A stretch of 64,000 nt of DNA from Salinarimonadaceae bacterium (lineage in GTDB: Bacteria > Pseudomonadota > Alphaproteobacteria > Rhizobiales > Beijerinckiaceae). The DNA lies in assembly GCA_007693435.1 (NCBI GenBank), contig REDO01000185.1:20175-84174 (forward strand), given 5' to 3'. The notes under the pieces are model-generated. The model was not told where the DNA came from and did no database searches. It saw only the letters and a program-made list of their open reading frames with translations. A program made the position numbers and the translations under genes. This document shows positions 18,749-27,512 of this stretch, piece by piece (positions within the stretch are counted from its first letter, which is position 1; every line of letters begins with the position of its first letter).

Positions 18749-21043
18749 TCATTCCTTCGGCGTTTCCGCCCCGGCTGCGCCAGTCTCCTCGTGGGCGGTC
18801 TCCACCATCTGCCGATCGTCCGGCCGCGTTCCTTCGCTGGGCGGCAGCTGCGAGAACGGCGGCGCATTGTTCGCGCGGGCGTCTCCGGAATAATAGGTGA
18901 CGTGAGGGAAGGGGATCTCGATCCCGCGCTCGTCGAAGACCGCCTTGACGTATTCGTTGTAGGCCCGGCCCGTCCCCCATTGCTTGCCCGGCAACGTCTT
19001 GATGCGCCCGCGGACGACGATCGCGCTGTCGGCGAATTGCGTGACGCCATGCATTTCGTAGGGGCCGATGATGTTCGGAGCGTGATCGGGATCCGCTGCG
19101 AGCCTGTCGAACGCGTCGGCCATGGCCTGCTTCACGGACGGGATGTCGGACTTGTAGTCCACGCCTATCTCCGCGACGTGATAGGAGAAGTTGCGCATAC
19201 TGTTGGAGACCATGTCCACGCTGGAGAACGGGATGACGTGGTAGACGCCGCTCAGGTCGCGCATCGAGACGGAGCGGATCGTGAGACGCTCCACGACGCC
19301 GGAGACGCCGCCGGCGGTGACGACGTCGCCCTCGTTCATGGCGTTCTCGAGCTGGATGAAAACGCCCGTGATCACGTCCTGCACGAGCTTCTGCGCGCCG
19401 AAGCCGACGGCCAGGCCAACGACGCCCGCGCCGGCGAGCAGCGGAGCGATGTTCACTCCGATCTCCGAGAGCACCATGATGGCGACGACGACGCACAAGG
19501 TGACCGTGAAGGCGTTGCGGAACAGCGAGAGCAGCGTGCGCTCGCGCGCCGTGGCCGGCGTCCCGTAATCCGGATTCAGGCGATACTCCACCCACGAGGA
19601 CATGACGACATAGAGCACGAAGCCGCCGAGCAGTATCAGGCCGGCGGAGAGCAGCGACGTCGTGATCGCCAGCCCGACGCCGGATGTCGCCCAGGAGACG
19701 AAGTCGAAGACCTCCCAGGCGGCGGCGATCGCCATCACGACCGCTGCGACGACGACGACGCGGACGACGTGCAGGACTTTCGGAACGAAGGCGTTGAGCC
19801 GCGTCTCGAGAAGCGGAAGCCGTTTCCTGACGTCGTCGGACAGTCGCATGCCGCCGGAGATCACGCGCGAGACGAAACCGAAGATCAGGACGCCCACCGC
19901 GATCGCCACCACGCTCTTGAAGGTCGCCGCGGCCATGAACTCGATCGCGGTTCGCGGATCGGCGACCCAGACGAAGAAAGCGACGAGCAGGTAGCCGATT
20001 GCGAGGATGTGCCAGAGCTGGGCGAGCGCCTGCGACATCCGCCCCAGCGCGTCCTTCTGGCCGCGGGCGACGCGCCGCATCAGCAATTCGCGCACCAGAG
20101 CCTTGTTCTGGAGAACGAGCACGATGCCGATCATGCAGGCGGTGAACACGGCGAGCGCGCGGATCGCCTGACCGGACGCCGCGGTGAGGTTCCAGGTGAC
20201 GATCGGGGCGATGAAGAGGAATGCGTAGACGAGCAGGCTCACGACGCGCGAGAGCCAGAAATACCAGTAGTTCGCGGTCGTGTCCCCGATCGGCAGAAAG
20301 CGCAGCGCGCCGCAATGGGGCATGAACACCCCTCTGACCGCGACCTTGAGCCCCTCGGCGACGAGGAAGGCGTTCAGGAACAGGGCCGCGTTGAGGCCCA
20401 TGATTTCGTTGGTCGCGACATTGGCCGCGAGCACGAAGCCGATGATCCAGGCGACCAGAACGCTCGCCGCGTCGATCCCGATCGCCGCCGGCGCGAGCGC
20501 GAGTCGGCGCATCAGACCGCTCGCGCGCGCCTTGTCGGAAAACCCGCGTCGCATGCGGTCGGTCACGAGCCGAAGCGCGAAGAACACGGAAAGCGTCGCG
20601 GCCATGACGATCCCGAGCGTCCAGAGCACACGGGCGAGGAACGTCACATCGGCGCTCGAAGCGTCACGCCACAGGGTCGCGACCGCGCCGGCGAATTCGG
20701 CGGCGACGCCGAAGACCCCGGAAATGTTCTCCGCGACGTCGCGGGTCCGCTCCGCGATCAGCCGTGCGACGGAGACCGACTCAGCAGACTGCTCCGCGAC
20801 GCCGGGAGCGGCGGCCTCGCCGCGCAGGCGCTCGATCAGGCGTGCGCGGGCCGAATCATCCTCCAGAAGATCGATGAGCGCCTGGGTCTGCGCGTCAGCC
20901 GGCGCAGTCTCGCCGGAGGTCGCCGGTTCCGACGCCGCCGCCTGGGGTGGGAGCAGCTGCGCCGACGCCGAAGCGGGAACGGCGAGCCAGACGGCGAGTA
21001 GGACGACGAGCGGGAGAAAACGTGCGAACGTGAGGCGGCGCAT
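18749..21043 (-). CDS. Large MscS-family mechanosensitive ion channel
   Basis: A 764-residue inner membrane channel starting [20 protein letters not shown] (signal peptide, cleaved near SAQL), then a periplasmic region and many membrane segments up to about residue 520. The conserved pore and beta domain reads [34 protein letters not shown] and [15 protein letters not shown], diagnostic of the MscS superfamily; the C-terminal domain ends with [13 protein letters not shown]. It is longer than E. coli MscS (286) and resembles YbdG/YjeP-like or MscK-like large channels without a full MscK length. Probable role: osmotic-shock release. The track start at 21115 is too early. Confidence 0.88.
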   Translation of the reverse strand: MRRLTFARFLPLVVLLAVWLAVPASASAQLLPPQAAASEPATSGETAPADAQTQALIDLLEDDSARARLIERLRGEAAAPGVAEQSAESVSVARLIAERTRDVAENISGVFGVAAEFAGAVATLWRDASSADVTFLARVLWTLGIVMAATLSVFFALRLVTDRMRRGFSDKARASGLMRRLALAPAAIGIDAASVLVAWIIGFVLAANVATNEIMGLNAALFLNAFLVAEGLKVAVRGVFMPHCGALRFLPIGDTTANYWYFWLSRVVSLLVYAFLFIAPIVTWNLTAASGQAIRALAVFTACMIGIVLVLQNKALVRELLMRRVARGQKDALGRMSQALAQLWHILAIGYLLVAFFVWVADPRTAIEFMAAATFKSVVAIAVGVLIFGFVSRVISGGMRLSDDVRKRLPLLETRLNAFVPKVLHVVRVVVVAAVVMAIAAAWEVFDFVSWATSGVGLAITTSLLSAGLILLGGFVLYVVMSSWVEYRLNPDYGTPATARERTLLSLFRNAFTVTLCVVVAIMVLSEIGVNIAPLLAGAGVVGLAVGFGAQKLVQDVITGVFIQLENAMNEGDVVTAGGVSGVVERLTIRSVSMRDLSGVYHVIPFSSVDMVSNSMRNFSYHVAEIGVDYKSDIPSVKQAMADAFDRLAADPDHAPNIIGPYEMHGVTQFADSAIVVRGRIKTLPGKQWGTGRAYNEYVKAVFDERGIEIPFPHVTYYSGDARANNAPPFSQLPPSEGTRPDDRQMVETAHEETGAAGAETPKE

Positions 21044-21163
21044 GAAAGAAGCTTCGAATCTCTGGCTGGGCGATTGCGACAGAAGCCAAACTAGGCGTTC
21101 AGGCGGCGAATGCAAACCGGTCTCCGCCGAGCCTGACGCCTCTCGCGAGGGCTGGCGCGTCGT

Positions 21164-21473
21164 CAGAAAAACAAAGGAGCTGACAAAGATAGTTGAGAAA
21201 AGCTATTTTTGTCAGATAGTTAGAGAAACACGCCGGAGCAGGCTTCCGGCAAGCATCGAGATCGAACCTTTGAAGTATTTCTGTGCGGGCGCGACGGCGC
21301 GCTCCGCGGCCGAACTGACCGGGGTGAATCGCAACACGGCGATTCTGTTCATCATGGAGTGCGGATGGCGTTTCAATCGCCGGCCCGTTGGCGACCTCAT
21401 CAAGGCTCTGCAAAAATAGAGATTTTAGTAACGGCGGACGCCCAATCTATGTCAGCCTTTTCTAAAATTTTTC
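21164..21473. mobile_element. Internally deleted IS1595/ISXO2-like element (MITE-like relic)
   Basis: A short AT-rich block around a transposase remnant. Imperfect inverted ends are visible: GCTGACAAAGATAG at 21179-21192 against the complement of CAATCTATGTCAGC at 21443-21456 (12 of 14), each with a nearby CAGAAAAA in matching position. The left end also folds on itself: CTGACAAAGATAG / CTATTTTTGTCAG at 21180-21215. Exact borders and target duplications could not be fixed by eye. Confidence 0.55.
21219..21419 (+). pseudogene. IS1595-family transposase remnant with in-frame internal deletion
   Basis: The frame keeps the helix-turn-helix N-terminus (PLKYFCAGATARSAAELTG followed by VNRNTAILF) typical of ISXO2-like transposases and then jumps directly to their C-terminal end (MECGWRFNRRP, GDLIKALQK). 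The whole catalytic centre, about 150-200 residues in intact relatives, is missing, yet the frame stays open to TAG at 21419. No good start codon remains; GTT stands where a GTG or ATG would be expected. It cannot transpose itself. Confidence 0.7.
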
Positions 21474-21493
21474 TGGACCAACAGGAGCCCTCG

Positions 21494-21529
21494 ATGACCA
21501 CGACCACTGCCGAGAGCCATCCACCGTGA
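21494..21529 (+). CDS. Possible 11-residue leader peptide overlapping response regulator start
   Basis: ATG at 21494, preceded by CAGGAG, opens MTTTTAESHPP and stops at TGA 21527-21529, overlapping the GTG of the next gene as GTGA. It could couple translation of the regulator to the better ribosome site upstream, or be the stub of a deleted gene. Too short to judge by composition. Confidence 0.35.
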   Translation: MTTTTAESHPP

Positions 21530-21906
21530 TCGAGCGCGGGAGCGAACATATCCTGGTCGTCGAGGATGACGACTTGGTCCGTGCATATGTCGTCCAGCAG
21601 CTCGACTCACTCGGCTACCAAGTGTCGGAGGCGCCGGACGGTCCTACCGCCCTCGCGGTTATCCGCGAGCGCTCCGACATCGATCTGCTGTTTACCGATA
21701 TCGTCTTGCCGGGCGGCATGTCCGGGTACGATTTGGCCGAGGCGGCCGGGCGACTGCGGCCTGAACTGCGTGTTCTCTACACCTCAGGCTATTCCGAGGA
21801 GAGCATCGCCCGCTACGATCGGCCGGATCCGGGGGGTGAGCTGTTGAAGAAGCCTTATAGACGGCAGGAACTGGCGCGACGGCTGCGCAGTATCTTCGAG
21901 CCATGA
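21526..21906 (+). CDS. Single-domain response regulator (CheY-like receiver)
   Basis: A 126-residue stand-alone REC domain: acidic pocket VVEDDDLVR near 11-19, phosphoacceptor aspartate in LLFTDIVLPGGMSGYDLA, the threonine/serine of LYTSGYSEE and the lysine of LLKKPYRRQEL. No output domain. Such proteins usually serve hybrid or HWE histidine kinases in Hyphomicrobiales, but no kinase is adjacent, so the partner is unknown. The GTG start at 21526 overlaps a short upstream frame. It lies directly downstream of the transposon relic. Confidence 0.88.
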   Translation: MIERGSEHILVVEDDDLVRAYVVQQLDSLGYQVSEAPDGPTALAVIRERSDIDLLFTDIVLPGGMSGYDLAEAAGRLRPELRVLYTSGYSEESIARYDRPDPGGELLKKPYRRQELARRLRSIFEP

Positions 21907-22027
21907 CGTTGTTCGTCGTGCAGATCGCAGCATGGAACTTTTTTCGGAGCAGTGAATACGATTCCCATGATCGAGTGGGGCCGATTTGGATTGGTCACCG
22001 ATTCTTGCGCGAGAGAGAGAAAGGCAC

Positions 22028-22648
22028 ATGTCAGTCACGCATCAAAGCTTGCTCGACGCGATGGACGGGATCGCCATCGTTCTCGATGAAGAGCTACGGA
22101 TTTCCCAGATCGGCAAAACGAACTGGGAGAAATTCATCGACGATAATCCGCCGCCGCAGGATGCAGCGCCGCGAAATCTCACGAACGAGAGTGTGGTCGG
22201 CCTTCCCATAACGGACTTCTTCGCTGGCGACGCGGTGCGCGCGACCTTCGGTGACCTGTTCAAGAAAGTGCTTGGCGGGGCGCGACCAGCCGTTCAGATC
22301 GACTATCGCTGCGACGCGCCGGAGCTCCGACGTGACATGCGCCTTTCGGTCAGTCCGATCATAACTGGCGCCGACAAGCGCTACCTGCTTTATCAATCGG
22401 TGACGCTCGCGGTCCAGCAGCGTCCCAAATTGCCGCTATTCTGCGCGCCCGTAGCCGATCAGGAAGCAGAAGACATCCTCACATTATGCGCGATCTGCGC
22501 CCGTGTGGCCTGGCCGATCGGCGCGCCGACGGGCGCGCGCGAATGGATCGACTCCGCCGAGTATTACAGACGCGATGGTGAGGAGGTCGCCGTGATCTCC
22601 CATGGATTTTTCGAAGAATGCTTCGCCAGGCTTCAGGACGAGGATTAA
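22028..22648 (+). CDS. PAS-like sensor protein with C-terminal Cys motif
   Basis: From the ATG at 22028 the 206-residue protein opens with a PAS-type fold (LLDAMDGIAIVLDEELRIS, GLPITDFF, RPAVQIDYRCDAPELRRDMRLSV to about 140). The C-terminal part LCAICARVAWP ... EWIDSAEYY ... VISHGFFEECF resembles a common zinc-ribbon-like tail of sensor proteins, whose second half is normally SHGxCPxC; here one cysteine of that half is replaced by phenylalanine. No kinase or cyclase domain is present. Function unknown; likely a signalling adaptor possibly paired with the regulator upstream. Confidence 0.7.
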   Translation: MSVTHQSLLDAMDGIAIVLDEELRISQIGKTNWEKFIDDNPPPQDAAPRNLTNESVVGLPITDFFAGDAVRATFGDLFKKVLGGARPAVQIDYRCDAPELRRDMRLSVSPIITGADKRYLLYQSVTLAVQQRPKLPLFCAPVADQEAEDILTLCAICARVAWPIGAPTGAREWIDSAEYYRRDGEEVAVISHGFFEECFARLQDED

Positions 22649-22682
22649 AGTTCGGGGCTGACGCGCTATCTATATCGGCCCA

Positions 22683-22719
22683 AAAAAACAAAAAAACGCC
22701 CGGCGCAAGGCCGGGCGTT
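22683..22719 (-). terminator. Rho-independent terminator for the phasin gene
   Basis: On the minus strand the stem AACGCCCGGC / GCCGGGCGTT (five-base loop) is followed by a long T tract. It begins 39 bases after the phasin stop. Confidence 0.88.
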
Positions 22720-22757
22720 CATATATCCAGTCGGCGCGACCGCCGGGGAAAGGCGCC

Positions 22758-23093
22758 TTACTTGGCGACCGTCTTGGCGACGGCGACTTCGACCGGCTTG
22801 ACCATTTCCTTGGCGAGGTTCGCGTAGAGCTCACCGATCTTCGACGACTGTGCGACGAAAGCCTCGTAGCTGCTCTTGACGAAATCGGTCTGGATCTCGA
22901 TGGCCTTGTCGAGCGACTTGGCGCCGACCAGCTTCTCGAGAGCCGAAGCGCTGTGCTCGAAGGACTTCTTGGCGAAATCGGCGGTCTCGACCGCGATCGC
23001 CTGAGCGCCCATCGAGACGCTGCCGAAAGTCTTCACGGCGACGTCGACGTTCTCTTTGCCGAGCTTCTGGATGTCTTCGAACTGGTTCATCAT
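22758..23093 (-). CDS. Phasin family protein
   Basis: Phasins coat polyhydroxyalkanoate granules. The 111-residue protein MMNQFEDIQKLGKENVDVAV is almost entirely amphipathic helix, with the phasin-2 pattern VSMGAQAIAVETADFAKKSF, a central SLDKAIEIQTDFVKSSYEAF and an alanine/valine-rich tail ending VAKTVAK. Initiation could be at either of the two adjacent ATG codons. A sigma70-type promoter and a terminator frame it as a single-gene unit. No PHA synthase is in the window. The track start at 23432 is far too early. Confidence 0.9.
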   Translation of the reverse strand: MMNQFEDIQKLGKENVDVAVKTFGSVSMGAQAIAVETADFAKKSFEHSASALEKLVGAKSLDKAIEIQTDFVKSSYEAFVAQSSKIGELYANLAKEMVKPVEVAVAKTVAK

Positions 23094-23168
23094 TTTGTGT
23101 CCCGACGCGCGAGCGCCGCTCCTGTCTGCAAATACCTGAGACCGACCAAGCCGGTCAGCCCATGGACT

Positions 23169-23198
23169 CTTATATGTGCACCGCACAATGAAAGTCAA
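23169..23198 (-). promoter_or_regulatory. Sigma70-type promoter of the phasin gene
   Basis: Minus strand TTGACT, 18-base spacer, TATAAG, placed about 75 bases upstream of the phasin ATG. One of the few near-consensus promoters in the window, fitting an abundant granule protein. Confidence 0.65.
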
Positions 23199-23364
23199 GT
23201 AAAATGCTGCAACGCAATATCGGGCTCGGATTTCCGACAATCCATTAACCGCTCCGTAACCGCGTCCTGCGCAGCATGAGGATTGTGACGCGCTTGCAAC
23301 GTCGGGCTTTGGGGGGCCTCGCGCGTCGGTGACTTGGGAAGACCGGTTTACAGGGACGGTCCTA

Positions 23365-24891
23365 ATGGTTTTGCGTATCGCATCCTCGCTCGCCGCGCTG
23401 CCCTGCGGACGCGCGCTCGCTATCGTTCTCATCGCTTTCGTCGCGCTCGCGGCGAGCGCCTCGGGGCCAGGCGGCGGCGCCGCCGCCTACAATCCTCCTT
23501 ACGCCGCGCTGGTCGTCGATGTGAAGACCGGCCGCACGCTGCATGAGGAGAACGCCGACGCGACGCGCCATCCGGCGTCGCTCACGAAGGTGATGACGCT
23601 CTATCTGGTGTTCGAGCGTCTCGAACGCGGCGAGCTTCGTCTCAATTCGCCCTTGCGCGTTTCGTCGCGCGCCGCCGCCGAGCCGCCGTCCAAGCTCGGA
23701 TTGCGGGCCGGATCGACGATCACGCTCGAGAACGCGATACTCTCCCTCGTGACGCGCTCGGCGAACGACGCGGCGACGGTGATCGCGGAAAATCTCGGCG
23801 GCAGCGTCGAGGCCTTCGCCCGCGAGATGACGGAGACCGCCCGCGCGCTCGGCATGCGCCGCACGACGTTCCGCAACGCCCACGGCCTGCCGAATTCAGC
23901 GCAGGTGACGACGGCGCGCGACCTCTCGATCCTCGCCATCGCGGTGCAGGACCGTTTCCCGCAATACTATCACTATTTCAGCCGACGTTCGTTCCAGTTC
24001 GCTGGCCGCGCCCATCCTAATCACAACCGTCTGCTCGGCCGCGTCGAGGGCGTCGACGGCATCAAGACCGGATTCATCCGCGCCTCCGGTTTCAACCTGA
24101 TGACGAACGCGAAGTCGCGCGACCGGCACATCGTGACGATCGTCCTCGGCGGCCGCAGCGGCGCCCATCGCGACGGCATCGTAGAGCGACTGGTCACGCG
24201 GCACCTTCCGCGCGCCTATGCCGGCGCCCGCCAGACGCCGCTTGTCGGTCCGGGCCGCGCCGTGGCGCGCGCCTCGTCGGGGCTGCTGGCCGGAGTTCTG
24301 CCGCCGCGTCGCCCCAGCAATATCGGCGAGCCGGTCGCGGCTTTCGCCAGCGTGACCCCGCCTACGATCCCGCAGGGCGACGGCCGCGCGCCCCTCGACC
24401 TGAACGCCATGCGACCCGCGGTCGCCTCGGCCAGCGACGCGCCATCGACGACGACGCCGGGCTCGTCCCGCGCCATCGCCTTCGCCGGCGCGACGGGTTC
24501 GATTCCGCTGCCGCCGGCGCCGATCGCTGACGCGCGTCCCGCTCCAGAGGCGCCTTCCGCTCCGGCTCCGCGGCAGGTCGCGGCCCTCGCCGCGCCGACG
24601 CCGCCCGCCGCTACCGCGCCGCCCGCGCAAGCCGAGGCGCAGCGCTCGCCCTGGGTGATCCAGATCGCAGCCGTCGATTCGGAGACGGCGGCCATGTCCA
24701 TGCTCGAGCGAGCCCGTACTCGCATCGGCGGACCGCTCCGTAAGGCCTCGCCGTTCACCGAGCCCGTCGTGGCCAACGGCGTGACCCTCTACCGCGCCCG
24801 ATTCTCCGGCTTCGACGAGGCGGCGCAGGCCCGCGACGCCTGCCGGCAGCTCGAGCGCAACGGCTTCGCCTGCTTCGCTTCGCGAAGCTGA
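23365..24891 (+). CDS. D-alanyl-D-alanine carboxypeptidase with C-terminal SPOR domain
   Basis: A class A low-molecular-mass PBP trimming pentapeptides. From ATG 23365 (GGGACGG upstream) it is 508 residues: N-terminal hydrophobic signal to about 32, the S11 domain with S72-x-x-K75 in HPASLTKVMTLYLV, the SAN triad in TRSANDAATVIAENLGG and KTG in GIKTGFIRASGFN, then a 150-residue Pro/Ala linker, and a SPOR domain (about 430-508, WVIQIAAVDSETAAMSML) that binds denuded septal glycan. This fusion is common in alphaproteobacteria. GTG at 23329 is an alternative start. Confidence 0.92.
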   Translation: MVLRIASSLAALPCGRALAIVLIAFVALAASASGPGGGAAAYNPPYAALVVDVKTGRTLHEENADATRHPASLTKVMTLYLVFERLERGELRLNSPLRVSSRAAAEPPSKLGLRAGSTITLENAILSLVTRSANDAATVIAENLGGSVEAFAREMTETARALGMRRTTFRNAHGLPNSAQVTTARDLSILAIAVQDRFPQYYHYFSRRSFQFAGRAHPNHNRLLGRVEGVDGIKTGFIRASGFNLMTNAKSRDRHIVTIVLGGRSGAHRDGIVERLVTRHLPRAYAGARQTPLVGPGRAVARASSGLLAGVLPPRRPSNIGEPVAAFASVTPPTIPQGDGRAPLDLNAMRPAVASASDAPSTTTPGSSRAIAFAGATGSIPLPPAPIADARPAPEAPSAPAPRQVAALAAPTPPAATAPPAQAEAQRSPWVIQIAAVDSETAAMSMLERARTRIGGPLRKASPFTEPVVANGVTLYRARFSGFDEAAQARDACRQLERNGFACFASRS

Positions 24892-25005
24892 GCGCGGCTC
24901 GAATCCGATCGACGACCCGGACGCGCGGCCCGAGCCTCGCGCCCGGCTTTCCGACCAACTGAATGCGGTCCCGTATGGATCGTTCGTGCGTGCGTTTGTG
25001 GAGTA

Positions 25006-25743
25006 TCAGCGATGTCGGCTCAAGAGGATGTCTTTGGCCTGGTTGACCCGAGCCGCGAGCCAGGTCGATCCGCCCTGGTCGGGATGCAGTTTCAGCATCA
25101 GCGTGCGATGCGCCCGCTTGATCGAGTCGATATCGGCCCCCGGAGAAAGCCCCAGGATCTGATAGGCCTCCTCTTCCGACATCGCGCCCGTCTTGGCCTC
25201 GCCGCGCGGCCCCGCGTCTCTGTCAGTCTTAGCGTCTTCACGCCATCCGGGAAACCGGCGGTCGAAATAAGCCTCGAGCAACCGGGCGCCTTCGGGGTCT
25301 GAATTCGCGCATTCGGCGTAGAGCGCCATCAGCTCGCGCTCGGTCAGCGCCGCGAGCGCGCGGCCGGCGAAGCCCCCCGCAAGAACGCTTCCCTCCATCG
25401 CCCCCGAATCATGGTCGAGCGTCATCTCGATCATGGCGGAGCGCACCCGCGAGACGCGTCCGGTCGCGCTCGGTCCGGACGCCCCGCCGCCGGGAAAGCG
25501 GCCCGTGCCGGGAAGACGCGGGAAATTCGCGGTGAGGCCAAGAATCCAGGCGCCCAGGCCGGCGACGAGCATGGCGATTTCGATGCGACCGCGCGCCAGC
25601 ATCAGCGCAGCGAGTCCGAACAGAGCCACGCCGCCGAGGGTCTTCACGATCCGCGCGAGCATCGCCGGGTTCGTGCGCGCGAAGACGCGAGAGAGCCACC
25701 AGAAGGCGATCAGGGCCAGAGCCCCGTAGAGCAGCGTCATCAT
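25006..25743 (-). CDS. Membrane-anchored DnaJ-domain protein
   Basis: The 245-residue protein has an N-terminal membrane segment (LLYGALALIAFWWLSRVFA), a second hydrophobic pair (about 38-73), a cytoplasmic region with MIEMTLDHDSGAMEGSVL and a C-terminal J domain from about 190 (EEEAYQILGLSPGADIDSIK) with the HPD motif in LKLHPDQGGSTWLAARVNQAK. It thus resembles Pam18/TIM14- or DjlA-like co-chaperones that recruit DnaK to the membrane. It is followed upstream on the same strand by a VWA protein and a methyltransferase, a grouping of unclear meaning. Confidence 0.88.
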   Translation of the reverse strand: MMTLLYGALALIAFWWLSRVFARTNPAMLARIVKTLGGVALFGLAALMLARGRIEIAMLVAGLGAWILGLTANFPRLPGTGRFPGGGASGPSATGRVSRVRSAMIEMTLDHDSGAMEGSVLAGGFAGRALAALTERELMALYAECANSDPEGARLLEAYFDRRFPGWREDAKTDRDAGPRGEAKTGAMSEEEAYQILGLSPGADIDSIKRAHRTLMLKLHPDQGGSTWLAARVNQAKDILLSRHR

Positions 25744-25770
25744 GAGGGATCTGTGGTCATGATGATCGCC

Positions 25771-26487
25771 TCATGTGGAGGGCCTCATGGAGCCCAGAAG
25801 GCGGCGCGCGCCCGCATCCTTCGTCGCGAGCCGCTCCAGCGCCCGCGATCCGCCGCTGGCGTAGGCCGCGGCCGCGCGCAACAGCGCTGCGAGTGCGTCG
25901 GGCGCGGACCCGTCGAAACGCTCGAAAGCGCCGCCTGTGAGCCGCGCGATCTCGCGGAAGGTCGCTTCGGCCATCGGATCGCCGCCCTCCTGGAAGATGA
26001 AGCCCTTGACCCCGAGCGCGCCGAGTTCGCCCGCGATCGCGCATAGCGCGTCGGCGTCCTCCTCCATGGCGTCGCCCACATAGACGAAGGCGTCGATCCG
26101 CGTCTCGCGGACGCCCTTGCGGATATGGCTCAGGACGCGCTCGATCTGCGTCTGCCCGCCCCGGCAGGAGATGCGCGTCATGAGGTCGGTCAGGGCCGTG
26201 GGATCGGCGACCCAGCGCGAGGCGCGGCACTCTCGGAAACCGCGGAAAAAGATCAGTTGCACCGCCAGCCCGCCGATCGAAGCCGCCGTCTCGAACATGC
26301 CGCCCTGCACCCCGCAGGCGAGATCCCAGGTCGGCTGCCGGCTCATCGTCGCGTCGAGCGCGAAGACGAGTCTCCCTTTCGCCGCAGCGACGCGTTTGGG
26401 CGAAGGCGCGACGGCGTCCGCTTCGGCCAGAAAGGCCTCGACAGTCGCTTCGCCCTGGCGCTTCTCGATGTCCTTGCGATCCTTCAT
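25771..26487 (-). CDS. VWA-like domain protein
   Basis: The 238-residue product from ATG 26487 contains LVFALDATMSRQPTWDLA, where D-x-T-x-S stands for the MIDAS loop, then IDAFVYVGDAMEEDADALC and FIFQEGGDPMAEATFREIARL, a von Willebrand A fold. Its ATG overlaps the TGA of the upstream methyltransferase (ATGA), so the two are translationally coupled. The role is unknown; it may be a metal-dependent protein-binding module. The longer 397-residue track frame is an out-of-family extension over the methyltransferase. Confidence 0.82.
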   Translation of the reverse strand: MKDRKDIEKRQGEATVEAFLAEADAVAPSPKRVAAAKGRLVFALDATMSRQPTWDLACGVQGGMFETAASIGGLAVQLIFFRGFRECRASRWVADPTALTDLMTRISCRGGQTQIERVLSHIRKGVRETRIDAFVYVGDAMEEDADALCAIAGELGALGVKGFIFQEGGDPMAEATFREIARLTGGAFERFDGSAPDALAALLRAAAAYASGGSRALERLATKDAGARRLLGSMRPST

Positions 26488-27317
26488 CCGCTCCTCGGGG
26501 TCTCCTCGTCCCCTATAGATAGCGCCGGCGAGGCCCGGTTCCCAGCGCCTGCGCGCAGCCGCGTCCCGGGAACGAGAGGAGCGGGGGCGGCGGCCGGGGC
26601 GGGAGATGGAGAGAGGGCGGGGGCGAATGTCAGCCGGCGGCGGGCGACGCGCGCCGGGATCGGCCTGGGCGCCTGCTTCACCGCCTCGACGACGATGATC
26701 CCGGCGAAAGGCGCGGAAAGGCGCGTCCCGAAACGCTCCCAGGCCCCCGCCGTGCGCAGGAAGGCATCCGAAGCGATCGGCGGCACATAGAGCGCTTCGG
26801 TCCATTTCTCGGCCGCGAAGGAGTTGCGCGCAAGAAGGTCCGCGAGCTGCGAACGGGAATAGGGGCGTCCCTGCCCGAAGGGCGTCGCATCGACGCGCGC
26901 CCAGACGCCGCGCCGGTTGGGCGTCACGATGGCGACGCGCCCCCCGGGCGCGAGGGTCCGCCATAATTCGTGGAGCAATTCGTCAGGGTCTTCGGTCGTC
27001 TCCAGCAGATGCGCGACGATCGCGCGGTCGTAGGCGGCGTCGGGCAACGGCAGCATCAGGGGATCGGCGAGAAAGGCGAGGTTCGCGGTTTCGCTCGGCC
27101 AATGCCCCACTCCCTGCCGCGCCGGCATCAGCAGGTTCACGCGTTCCGCGCGGGCGAGGGCGGGGCGCAGGTAGGGCGGGCAATAGCCCAGCCCGAGCAC
27201 ACGGGCGTCCTTGACGCCGCGCAGGAAGTCGACCAGCGCGCGGCCGACGAAGCGCTGCGCGGTGCGGCCGAGCGGCGTCTCGTAGAACGACTGCAAGGCC
27301 AGAATGTCGACGATCAT
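26484..27317 (-). CDS. SAM-dependent methyltransferase (class I)
   Basis: A 277-residue methyltransferase-11 type protein: MIVDILALQSFYETPLGRTAQRF, the region VLGLGYCPPYLRPAL standing for motif I, AYDRAIVAHLLETTEDP and ELWRTLAPGGRVAIVTPNRRGVWAR (motifs II/III). The C-terminal 50 residues are low-complexity Pro/Ala-rich. Substrate not evident. In many Hyphomicrobiales this gene is divergent from gloB, as here, hinting at a methylglyoxal or metabolic-repair context, but that is inference. It couples by ATGA to the VWA gene. Confidence 0.85.
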   Translation of the reverse strand: MIVDILALQSFYETPLGRTAQRFVGRALVDFLRGVKDARVLGLGYCPPYLRPALARAERVNLLMPARQGVGHWPSETANLAFLADPLMLPLPDAAYDRAIVAHLLETTEDPDELLHELWRTLAPGGRVAIVTPNRRGVWARVDATPFGQGRPYSRSQLADLLARNSFAAEKWTEALYVPPIASDAFLRTAGAWERFGTRLSAPFAGIIVVEAVKQAPRPIPARVARRRLTFAPALSPSPAPAAAPAPLVPGTRLRAGAGNRASPALSIGDEETPRSG

Positions 27318-27410
27318 GCAACTCGGTCCGCTTCAGTGTCCGCCTCAAGGAATGGCCTCTCGCGCGCCGGCGCGCAACCCGAAACACCCCACTTCGGGAC
27401 TTCTCGCGCT

Positions 27411-27473
27411 GGACGCCAAGCCCGTCGCACCGGACGCCAAGCCCGTCGCACTGGACGTCAGGCCCGCCGATGG
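27411..27473. repeat. Tandem 21-bp repeat, three units
   Basis: GGACGCCAAGCCCGTCGCAC plus one base is repeated twice exactly apart from the last base; a third copy is degenerate (GGACGTCAGGCCCGCC). It lies in the divergent intergenic region, 40 bases before gloB. All three frames stay open across it because 21 is a multiple of three. Confidence 0.85.
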
Positions 27474-27512
27474 GCGACAAGCAGGTCGGGAACAACGCCG
27501 CGAGGAAAGCCC

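Noticed and set aside
18791-21001. A 736-residue plus-strand ORF
   Set aside because: Antisense to the MscS channel; extremely Asp/Arg/His-rich, no signal, no domain.
25771-26964. A 397-residue minus frame as one VWA protein
   Set aside because: Only the part from ATG 26487 has family sequence; the extension overlaps the intact methyltransferase in another frame.
27411-27473. CRISPR-like repeat
   Set aside because: Units are directly adjacent with no spacers and there are no cas genes; it is a simple tandem repeat.
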